34,337 nt of DNA from the NCBI RefSeq assembly GCF_014204515.1, contig NZ_JACHLI010000053.1, forward strand, positions 1 through 34,337. The letters run 5' to 3'. Source of the DNA: Pseudomonas nitroreducens (lineage in GTDB: Bacteria > Pseudomonadota > Gammaproteobacteria > Pseudomonadales > Pseudomonadaceae). Made by a program: the position numbers and the translations under genes. The notes beneath the pieces were generated by a model that was given only the letters and a program-made list of their open reading frames with translations, was not told the origin of the DNA and searched no databases. The first letter of the stretch is position 1, and each line of letters opens with the position of its first letter. Shown piece after piece: positions 7,290-14,306 of the stretch.

Positions 7290-8281
7290 AACCACTGGCC
7301 ATGAACCGGCTCGACGCCACGGATGCGTCCCAGCGCCTGGAGCATTCAGTGGTGGAGCAGGCCATCGGTTGGCGCGTGCGCCTGGCCTCGGGCCTGGCCG
7401 CCGCCGACGAACTCGCTGCGTGTCAGCAGTGGCGGGCTTCCGATCCGAGCCACGAGCAGGCCTGGCAGCGTCTGGAGTTCTTCGACGGTCGCCTGGGCGG
7501 CATCGCCCCGGGCCTCGCCAGTCGCTCCCTGCGCCAGGCCGCCGTCGATCCGGCCCGGCGCCGAGCGCTGAAGAGCCTGTTGCTGCTCGCCGGAACGGCA
7601 GCGGTGGTGGGCAGCGGTACTCTGGGCCTGCGCGATTCGCCCTGGCTCGCCCAGCAACGCACTTCAGTGGGCGAGCGCCGGCGCATCGCACTGCCCGATG
7701 GCGGCTGGCTGCAGCTCAACACCGACAGTGCCGTGGACATCGCCTACGACGCCCAGGCGCGCCGCGTGCGCCTGTACAGCGGCGAGATGCTCGTGCAGAC
7801 CGCCGCGGACAGTGCCGGCCGCGCCTTCTGGGTGGAGACCCCGCTGGGTCGCCTGCAAGCCCTGGGCACACGCTTCGCCGTGCGCCTGGACGGCGGCGAC
7901 GCGCGGTTGTCGGTGCAGGAGGGCGCGGTGGCGGTCACGCCGGCGCTGCGCACCGAGTCCGCCGGAGTGATCCGTGCCGGTCGCCAGGTGCGCTTCGATC
8001 GTCAGGGGTTGTACGGCGAGACTGCGCTGGACGTCGATGCGCTGGCCTGGAGTGATGGTTACCTGGTGGCGCGGCAATGGACCCTGGGCCGTCTCTGTGC
8101 CGAGCTGGCGCGCTATCGCCCCGGCGTGCTGCGCTGCGATCCGGCGGTGGCCGAGCTGGCGATTTCCGGGGTGTTCCCGCTGGACCAGCCGGAACAGGCA
8201 GTCGCCGCACTGCAGCGCAGCCTGCCGGTACGCGCGCAATACCGCACCCGCTGGTGGGTGACGCTGGTACCGGCAGTTTGA
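7286..8281 (+). CDS. FecR-type anti-sigma regulator
   Basis: This 331-residue inner-membrane regulator pairs with the sigma factor it overlaps by 4 bases. The N-terminal cytoplasmic DUF4880 domain (about 20-70) contains QAIGWRVRLASGLAAADE and WRASDPSHEQAWQRLE. One membrane helix lies at about 96-115 (LKSLLLLAGTAAVVGSGTLG). The periplasmic FecR domain (about 125-225) includes RRIALPDGGWLQLNTDSAV and LGTRFAVRL, and the C-terminal part (about 255-331) is the region that contacts the receptor's signalling domain. In this class the regulator holds the sigma factor inactive until the loaded TonB receptor signals across the periplasm. The expected receptor gene does not follow directly; the nearest candidate starts at 14307. 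Confidence 0.9.
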   Translation: MKPLAMNRLDATDASQRLEHSVVEQAIGWRVRLASGLAAADELAACQQWRASDPSHEQAWQRLEFFDGRLGGIAPGLASRSLRQAAVDPARRRALKSLLLLAGTAAVVGSGTLGLRDSPWLAQQRTSVGERRRIALPDGGWLQLNTDSAVDIAYDAQARRVRLYSGEMLVQTAADSAGRAFWVETPLGRLQALGTRFAVRLDGGDARLSVQEGAVAVTPALRTESAGVIRAGRQVRFDRQGLYGETALDVDALAWSDGYLVARQWTLGRLCAELARYRPGVLRCDPAVAELAISGVFPLDQPEQAVAALQRSLPVRAQYRTRWWVTLVPAV

Positions 8282-8382
8282 GATAGCGGTGGGATTTTTC
8301 CCCTGATCTCCTTCGGAAGCCGCCGATTTTCTGTTATTGGTTCGCCCCCACAATGGACGCTTCCCACTCAAGGAGAGAGATC

Positions 8383-9279
8383 TTGGCCAATTCGAACCCC
8401 TCTGCACCGCCCACCGCGCTGCCCCTGAAACTCATCGGCGGCGGGCTGATCGCGGTCCTGCTGCTGGTGGCGGTCGGCGGCTCCTTCTACACCATCGATG
8501 AGAAGGAGCGCGGCATCGTGCTGCGCAACGGCAAGCTGGTGAGCGTCGCCGAGCCCGGACTGGGCTGGAAGATGCCGTTCATCGAGACGGTGAAGACCCT
8601 CTCGGTACAGAACCACACCACCCGCTACGAACAGCTGCAGGCCTACAGCCGCGACCAGCAGAGCGCAACGCTGGCGGTATCGGTGTCCTGGCACGTCACG
8701 CCGGACGAGGTCGCCAAGGTCTACACCGGCTATGGCGACCTCGACGCGCTGGTGGATCGCCTGGTCAGCCGGCAGGTGCCGACCCAGGTGGAAAATGTCT
8801 TCGGGCGCTACACCGCGATCCAGGCCGTGCAGAACCGCGGGCAGTTCGTCGCCGACGTCGCCACGGCGATCAAGACGTCCATCGCCGGCCCGGTGATGAT
8901 CGACAGCGTGCAGGTCGAGAACATCGACTTCTCCGAAGCCTACGAGCGTTCCATCGAGGAGCGGATGAAAGCCGAGGTGGCGATCCAGACCCGCCAGCAG
9001 AACCTCGCCACCGAGCAGGTGCAGGCGCAGATCCAGGTGACCCAGGCGCAGGCCGAGGCCGATTCCAAGCTGGCCCAGGCCAAGGCCGATGCCGAAGCGA
9101 CCCGCCTGCGTGGCCAGGCCGAGGCCGACGCCATCCGCGCCAAGGCGGAGGCGCTGGCGCAGAACCAGAACCTGATCGAGCTGACCAAGGCCGAGCGCTG
9201 GGACGGCAAGCTGCCGGAGACCATGATTCCGGGCACCGCGCTGCCGTTCATCGACGCCAGTCGCCCGCGCCAGCAGTGA
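8383..9279 (+). CDS. SPFH/band-7 (prohibitin-like) membrane protein
   Basis: This protein of about 298 residues has one N-terminal membrane helix (LIGGGLIAVLLLVAVGGSFY), then a band-7/SPFH domain beginning TIDEKERGIVLRNGKL and including LGWKMPFIETVKTLSVQ. A long Ala/Gln/Glu-rich coiled coil follows (IEERMKAEVAIQTRQQ through repeated AQAEAD and AKADAEA units), and the tail is short. Such proteins form large ring assemblies on membranes and often act with proteases or in membrane organisation; the role here is unknown. I take the TTG at 8383 as start because AAGGAGAG precedes it; the in-frame ATG at 8353 has no ribosome site. It stands alone and converges on the SNF2 gene. Confidence 0.85.
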   Translation: MANSNPSAPPTALPLKLIGGGLIAVLLLVAVGGSFYTIDEKERGIVLRNGKLVSVAEPGLGWKMPFIETVKTLSVQNHTTRYEQLQAYSRDQQSATLAVSVSWHVTPDEVAKVYTGYGDLDALVDRLVSRQVPTQVENVFGRYTAIQAVQNRGQFVADVATAIKTSIAGPVMIDSVQVENIDFSEAYERSIEERMKAEVAIQTRQQNLATEQVQAQIQVTQAQAEADSKLAQAKADAEATRLRGQAEADAIRAKAEALAQNQNLIELTKAERWDGKLPETMIPGTALPFIDASRPRQQ

Positions 9280-9288
9280 CCTGAACCC

Positions 9289-9314
9289 CAGGGATGGCCC
9301 GCGGGCCATCCCTG
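9289..9314. terminator. 26-bp perfect palindrome between convergent genes
   Basis: CAGGGATGGCCCG is followed immediately by its exact reverse complement, giving a 13-bp perfect palindrome with no separate loop. It lies between the stops of the SPFH gene (+) and the SNF2 gene (-), so it may end transcription from both sides, although it has no T-run. Its 12-mer GGGCCATCCCTG occurs again at 20073-20084 inside the multi-arm element. Confidence 0.55.
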
Positions 9315-9323
9315 CGCTGCGCT

Positions 9324-11705
9324 CTAGACGGCCCGGGGCAGCGGTGCGAACAGCGCGTCGATATCCGCGTCGTCCAGCTGCCAGTCGGTGGCGCTGCCTT
9401 CGAGGATGCCGGCGGCCAGGGCGGCCTTGTCGCGCTGCAGCAACTGGATCTTCTCTTCCACCGTGCCGCGGGCGATCAGCTTGTAGACGAACACCGGCTT
9501 GTCCTGGCCGATGCGGTAGGCGCGGTCGCTGGCCTGGTTCTCGGCGGCCGGGTTCCACCAGGGGTCGTAGTGGATCACCGTATCGGCGGCGGTGAGGTTC
9601 AGGCCGACGCCGCCGGCCTTCAGGCTGATCAGGAACAACGGCACGCGGCCTTCCTGGAAATCCTTCACCGGCGCACGGCGGTCACGGGTATCACCGGTCA
9701 GCAGGGCGTACTCCAGGTTGCGCTCGGCCAGCGCCTCGCCGATCAGCGCGAGCATCGAGGTGAACTGCGAGAACACCAGCACGCGGCGGCCTTCGGCGAG
9801 CAGCTCTTCGAGCATGTCCAGCAGGTAGACCAGCTTGCCCGAGGTCACCGCGCGCGCCGACTTGCCGGTGGGCGGCGGGGCGTCCTTGTTCACCAGGCGG
9901 ATGTCGCAGCAGACCTGGCGCAGCTTGAGCAGCGCCTCGAGGATGATGATGCGGCTGCGCGCCAGGCCACGGCGGGCGATCTCGTCGCGGACCTTGCGGT
10001 CCAGCGCCAGGCGCACCGTTTCGTAGAGGTCGCGCTGCGCCTCGCTGAGTTCTATGTGCTGGATGAATTCGCTCTTGGGCGGCAGCTCCGAGGCCACCTG
10101 TTCCTTGGTGCGGCGCAGCAGGAACGGGCGGATGCGCGCGGCCAGGTGCGCCAGGCGACCCTGGTCGCCATGCCGCTCGATGGGCGTGCGGTAGTCCGTG
10201 GCGAACTGGCGGGCGTCGCCCAGCCAGCCGGGCAGCAGGAAGTGGAACAGCGACCACAACTCGCCCAGGTGATTTTCCAGCGGCGTGCCGGTCAGGCACA
10301 GGCGATGGCGTGCCCGCAGATGCCGCGCGGACTGGGCTGCCTTGGTGCTGGCGTTCTTGATGTTCTGCGCCTCGTCGAGGATCAGCAGGTGGTACTCGTG
10401 CTGGGCGAGCTTCTCGGCATCGCGGGGCAGCAGGGCGTAGGTGGTGAGGATCAGGTCGTGCTCGGCGATCTTCGCGAAGGCTTTGCGCCGGCCGGCGCCG
10501 TGCAGGGCGAGCACGCGCAGCTGGGGGGTGAAGCGCTCGGCCTCGTCCAGCCAGTTGGGGATCAGGCTGGTGGGCATGATCACCAGCGCCGGGCTGGTCA
10601 GGCGTCCGGCCTGTTTTTCCAGCAGCACGTGGGCGAGGGACTGCAGCGTCTTGCCCAGGCCCATGTCGTCGGCGAGGATGCCGCTGGCGCCGACTTCGCG
10701 CAGGGTCTGCATCCAGCTCAGGCCTTCGTGCTGGTAGGCGCGCATCTCGGCGTTGAGGCCGGCGGGAATCACCGCCGGCTGGGCGCGGTAGTCACGCAGG
10801 CGGTGGGCGATCTCGCGCAGCTGTTCGCCGCCCTGCCAGGTCAGCGGCAGTTCTTCCAGCTCGGTCAGCCGCGCGGCGTCCGGCGCGCCCATGCGCAGGC
10901 GGCGCACTGGCGGCTGTTCGCCGATGTAGAACTCCGAGAGTGTGCCCAGCAGCGGTTTGAGCTTGCCGAACGGCAGGGACACGCGCAGCGGACGATCGGA
11001 GGCGGTCTGCCAGGTATGGATCGGGTTGCGCCCGGCATCCAGGCGCAGCACCAGTTGCTCATCGTCGGGATGGCGGGCGAGGGCGGCCGGGTCGAGCAGC
11101 GCCGGCATGCGCCGGATCAGTTCGATCAGCGCCGGCAGCAGGCTGATGCGCCGGCCTTCCACCTCGATGCCCAGCTCCAGGTCGAACCACTGGCGGTCGT
11201 CGGTCTCCTCGATCTCGGCGTACCAGTTCTCCACCGGCGTGAGGTCGAAGACGAACTCGGCGCGGATGTCGATTTCCCAGCCCTGTTCGCGCAGCCGTGG
11301 CAGGCCTGCGCGCATGAACTCCTGCCAGGCGCTGTCGTCGGGCAGTTCGAACATTTCCCCGGCGCTGTCTTCCAGTGCGTCGCTGCGGCGCATCGCCGGC
11401 TTGAAGCCGAGCTCGCGCAGCTCCAGGCGCCAGGCCTGTTCCTGCTCCAGCTGGCGGCTGACGCGGACGATGCGGTCATCGCGGAATACCCGGATCTCGC
11501 GGCCCGAGCGTGGGGTGACGCTGCCCGAGACGGGCATGTCGGCATACAGGAAGGCCAGGGCGGCGCGGTGCCGGGAGATGTTCTGCATGCGCCCGCTGCG
11601 CAGGTCGAAGCCGCTGTGCACGTGGCTGCCCAGGGTCAGCCGTGGCCGCGGCGCGAGTTCGTCGCGCGCCACGGCAAGCTGTGGAGATTCGGCGGGTGGC
11701 TTCAT
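9324..11705 (-). CDS. SNF2-family DNA-dependent ATPase / helicase-like protein
   Basis: This protein of about 793 residues has a Swi2/Snf2 ATPase core in its C-terminal 60%. Motif I is DDMGLGKT (346-353), motif II DEAQ (444-447) and motif III TGTPLEN (472-478). The second RecA lobe holds VFSQFT, then SLKAGGVGLNLTAAD and DRAYRIGQ. The N-terminal 310 residues match the associated region of bacterial SNF2 proteins. Such enzymes translocate on duplex DNA and remodel protein-DNA complexes; the bacterial role is poorly known. From memory, many Pseudomonas relatives have about 1,100 residues with an N-terminal SWIM zinc finger. None is present here, and the ATG at 11705 has a GAAGGA site 8 bases upstream, so this looks like a naturally short form. 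The ATG at 11741 is less likely. Confidence 0.9.
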   Translation of the reverse strand: MKPPAESPQLAVARDELAPRPRLTLGSHVHSGFDLRSGRMQNISRHRAALAFLYADMPVSGSVTPRSGREIRVFRDDRIVRVSRQLEQEQAWRLELRELGFKPAMRRSDALEDSAGEMFELPDDSAWQEFMRAGLPRLREQGWEIDIRAEFVFDLTPVENWYAEIEETDDRQWFDLELGIEVEGRRISLLPALIELIRRMPALLDPAALARHPDDEQLVLRLDAGRNPIHTWQTASDRPLRVSLPFGKLKPLLGTLSEFYIGEQPPVRRLRMGAPDAARLTELEELPLTWQGGEQLREIAHRLRDYRAQPAVIPAGLNAEMRAYQHEGLSWMQTLREVGASGILADDMGLGKTLQSLAHVLLEKQAGRLTSPALVIMPTSLIPNWLDEAERFTPQLRVLALHGAGRRKAFAKIAEHDLILTTYALLPRDAEKLAQHEYHLLILDEAQNIKNASTKAAQSARHLRARHRLCLTGTPLENHLGELWSLFHFLLPGWLGDARQFATDYRTPIERHGDQGRLAHLAARIRPFLLRRTKEQVASELPPKSEFIQHIELSEAQRDLYETVRLALDRKVRDEIARRGLARSRIIILEALLKLRQVCCDIRLVNKDAPPPTGKSARAVTSGKLVYLLDMLEELLAEGRRVLVFSQFTSMLALIGEALAERNLEYALLTGDTRDRRAPVKDFQEGRVPLFLISLKAGGVGLNLTAADTVIHYDPWWNPAAENQASDRAYRIGQDKPVFVYKLIARGTVEEKIQLLQRDKAALAAGILEGSATDWQLDDADIDALFAPLPRAV

Positions 11706-11795
11706 CCGAGTGTCCTTCCGGCAGTCCAGCCGAGTACGCAAACGCCCGATGATACCGCGATTTTTCTCGGGCGGGACGCGGAAGGAAACCGGCGG

Positions 11796-12683
11796 TCAGC
11801 GGGCGAAGCGTTTCGCTCCGGCGACGCAAAGGACGACCGCGACTGTGGCGCCGGCCATCAGCGGACTGATCTGTTCGTGCAGCAGCAGGCCGGCCAGCGC
11901 CAGGCCGAAGAACGGCTGCAGCAATTGCAGCTGGCCGACCGCGGCGATGCCGCCGGTGGCCAGGCCGTGGTACCAGAAGAAGAAACCGATCAGCATGCTG
12001 AACAGCGACACGTAGCCCAGGCTCAGCCAGGCCGGCCAGCTGGCGCCGGCGAAGGTCGCCGGCTGGGTGTACCAGGCCAGCGGCAGCATCAGCGGCAGGG
12101 ACAGCACCAGCACCCAGCAGATCACCTGCCAACTGCCCAGATGACGGGCGATGCGTCCGCCTTCGGCGTAGCCCAGGCCGCAGACGGCCACCGCGGCGAG
12201 CATCAGCAGGTCGCCGGTGAAGTTGCCCGCGCCGCTTTGCGACAGGGCGAAACCGGCCACCACCGTGCTGCCCAGCAGCGAGCAGATCCAGAACGCCGGG
12301 CGCGGCTGCTCGCCGGCGCGCAGCACGCCGAACAGCGCGGTGGCCAGCGGCAGCAGGCCGACGAAGACGATGGCGTGGGCCGAGTTGACGTGCTTGAGCG
12401 CCAGCGCGGTGAGCAGCGGGAAGCCCACGACGACGCCGCCAGCGACTATCAGCAGGGGGATCAGGTCCTGGCGCGCCGGCAGCTTCTGCCGCAGCAGGAC
12501 CAGGATCGCCGCCGCCAGCAGGCCGGCGATGCTGGCGCGGGCCAGGGTGAGAAAGGTCGGGTCGAAGTCGGCCACCGCCACGCGAGTCGCCGGCAGCGAG
12601 CCGCTGAAGATCAGCACGCCGAGAAAGCCGCTGAGCCAGCCGCCGAGGTTGCTGTGGCTGGCGAGGGTTTGAGAGTTGTTCAT
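11796..12683 (-). CDS. DMT superfamily (EamA) transporter
   Basis: This 295-residue integral membrane protein has ten predicted helices in two EamA repeats. The first repeat opens with GGWLSGFLGVLIFSGSLPATRVAVADFDPTFL and includes LTLARASIAGLLAA. The second includes FSMLIGFFFWYHGLATGGIAAVGQLQLLQPFFGLALAGLLL, a typical EamA signature, and ends in a positively charged tail. Family members export amino acids, metabolites or drugs; the substrate is unknown. The ATG at 12683 begins a normal-length protein; any longer start would run through the shared promoter region with the divergent MocR gene. Divergence from a PLP-dependent regulator suggests that regulator controls it and hints at an amino-compound substrate, which is inference. 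Confidence 0.85.
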   Translation of the reverse strand: MNNSQTLASHSNLGGWLSGFLGVLIFSGSLPATRVAVADFDPTFLTLARASIAGLLAAAILVLLRQKLPARQDLIPLLIVAGGVVVGFPLLTALALKHVNSAHAIVFVGLLPLATALFGVLRAGEQPRPAFWICSLLGSTVVAGFALSQSGAGNFTGDLLMLAAVAVCGLGYAEGGRIARHLGSWQVICWVLVLSLPLMLPLAWYTQPATFAGASWPAWLSLGYVSLFSMLIGFFFWYHGLATGGIAAVGQLQLLQPFFGLALAGLLLHEQISPLMAGATVAVVLCVAGAKRFAR

Positions 12684-12753
12684 GGTCGGGCATCCAGCAG
12701 GGGAGCGAGCTTCGAGGATGCGCGCGAGTCCGCCGAGCGGCCAGTGACAGAAA

Positions 12754-12794
12754 GGTACAATTTGCACAAACTGTCCGTAAATTATCTCGGTACA
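12754..12794. promoter_or_regulatory. Direct GGTACA repeats in the EamA/MocR divergent promoter
   Basis: GGTACA occurs at 12754-12759 and 12789-12794 in the same orientation, 35 bases apart, in the AT-richest part of the 140-bp gap between two divergent genes. MocR-type regulators are known to use directly repeated sites, so this is a reasonable operator candidate. Confidence 0.35.
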
Positions 12795-12823
12795 CATTCT
12801 CTTCAGGGCAGTCGAGGGCTGGC

Positions 12824-14221
12824 ATGGGCAGACCAAGGAGCACCCGAGTCGATGCGGTCATGCAGCACGTGCACGAGCGCCTGGCGGCTCGTGCACTGGT
12901 GCCGGGTGAGCGGCTGCCGTCGATTCGCCAGTTGGCCGAACAACTGGAAGTGTCCAAGACCACGGTCGTCGAAGCCTACGATCGCCTGGCCGCCGATGGT
13001 GTGATCGCTGCGCGACGGGGCTCGGGTTTCTACGTCGCCGGCCATGCGCCGCCGCTGTCGCTGGCAGACGTCGGCCCGACGCTGGACCGCAGCATCGATC
13101 CGCTGTGGATATCCCGGCAATCCCTGGAGGCCGCCGAGACCTCGCTCAAGCCCGGCTGTGGCTGGCTGCCGCCGTCCTGGCTGCCGGAGGACGAACTGCG
13201 CCGCGCGCTGCGGCAGATCGCCCGTGCGCCGCAATCCGGTTTGCTGGAATACGGACGTCCCTATGGTCATTCCGGTTTGCGCGAACAGCTGGCGCGGCGG
13301 CTGGCGGACTATGGTGTGCCGGTCGGCCCGCAACAGGTGGTGCTCACCGATAACGGTACCCAGGCCATCGACCTGGTCTGCCGCTTCCTGCTGGAGCCGG
13401 GCGACTGCGTGCTGGTGGACGACCCCGGCTATTTCAACTTCCAGGCTCTGCTGCGTGCGCATCGCGTGCAGGTGGTGGGCGTGCCCTACACGCCGAACGG
13501 GCCGGACGTCGTCGCCATGGCGAGCCTGCTGGAGCAGCACCGGCCGCGCCTGTACATCACCAACTCGGCCTTCCATAACCCCACTGGCGCGGTGCTCTCG
13601 CCGCTGATCGCCCATCGCCTGTTGAAGCTGGCCGAGGCCCACGACCTGCTGATCGTCGAGGACGATATCTTCGGCGACTTCGAGCACGAGAGTGCGCCGC
13701 GGCTGTCGGCCTTCGACGGGCTGGAGCGGGTGATCCAGGTCGGCAGCTTCTCCAAGACCCTGTCGGCCTCGGTGCGTTGCGGCTACATCGCTACCCAGCC
13801 GCAGTGGTGCGAGCGCCTGGTGGACCTGAAGCTGGCCACCAGCTTCGGCAACAGCCCGTTCAGCGCCGAGATGCTCTACGAGCTGCTGCGCAAGGGCAGC
13901 TACCGCCGCCACCTGGACAGCCTGCGCGGGCGCCTGGCCGACGCCATGGGCGAGACGTTGCAGCGCCTGCGCGCGCTGGATATCCAGCCCTGGCTGGAGC
14001 CGCGCGGCGGTCTGTTCGTCTGGGCCCGCTTGCCCGGCGGGCTGGACGCCGCCGAGGTGTCGCGTGCCGCGTTGGCGGACAACCTGGTACTGGCGCCGGG
14101 CAATGTGTTCAGCCTGAGCCAGAGCGCCGGTGGCTTCCTGCGCTTCAACGTCGCCCAGTGCCTGTCGCCGCGGGTCTTCGAGGGGCTGGAGCGGGCGATG
14201 CAGCAGGCGCGGGATAGCTGA
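12824..14221 (+). CDS. MocR/GntR-type PLP-dependent transcriptional regulator
   Basis: This 465-residue fusion has a GntR winged helix-turn-helix (about 8-72: ERLPSIRQLAEQLEVSKTTVVEAYDRLAADG and RRGSGFYV) and a class-I aminotransferase-like domain (about 115-460). Co-factor residues are visible: HNPTG at 251-255, the acidic pair at 280-281 (VEDDIFGDFE) and the PLP lysine at 311 in GSFSKTLSASVRCGYI. MocR proteins sense amino-compound or vitamin B6 ligands through this domain and act on nearby, often divergent, genes. The divergent EamA exporter is the likely target. The start ATG at 12824 is preceded by CGAGGG. The gene ends 85 bases before the TonB receptor but is probably functionally separate. 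Confidence 0.92.
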   Translation: MGRPRSTRVDAVMQHVHERLAARALVPGERLPSIRQLAEQLEVSKTTVVEAYDRLAADGVIAARRGSGFYVAGHAPPLSLADVGPTLDRSIDPLWISRQSLEAAETSLKPGCGWLPPSWLPEDELRRALRQIARAPQSGLLEYGRPYGHSGLREQLARRLADYGVPVGPQQVVLTDNGTQAIDLVCRFLLEPGDCVLVDDPGYFNFQALLRAHRVQVVGVPYTPNGPDVVAMASLLEQHRPRLYITNSAFHNPTGAVLSPLIAHRLLKLAEAHDLLIVEDDIFGDFEHESAPRLSAFDGLERVIQVGSFSKTLSASVRCGYIATQPQWCERLVDLKLATSFGNSPFSAEMLYELLRKGSYRRHLDSLRGRLADAMGETLQRLRALDIQPWLEPRGGLFVWARLPGGLDAAEVSRAALADNLVLAPGNVFSLSQSAGGFLRFNVAQCLSPRVFEGLERAMQQARDS

Positions 14222-14223
14222 CA

Positions 14224-14264
14224 GAAAATATTTTCAGCTTGGTCTGCAGGTTTTGATTCGTCGT
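14224..14264 (+). promoter_or_regulatory. Receptor promoter region with 12-bp palindrome
   Basis: GAAAATATTTTC at 14224-14235 is a perfect palindrome made of two Fur-like hexamers without the usual spacer. CGTCGT at 14259-14264 resembles the CGTC core read by iron-starvation sigma factors, but the -35-like GAAAAT is too far upstream to pair with it. Fur or sigma control of the receptor is plausible but not shown. Confidence 0.25.
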
Positions 14265-14306
14265 ACGGCCTCTGTGCAGTCCCGCTTCTTTGCACAAGGA
14301 AATTCC

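Noticed and set aside
9294..13004. A 1236-residue open frame on the plus strand across the SNF2 and EamA genes
   Set aside because: It is antisense to two well-supported genes, has Gln/Arg/Ala-rich low-complexity composition typical of reversed high-GC coding DNA, and no recognisable domain.
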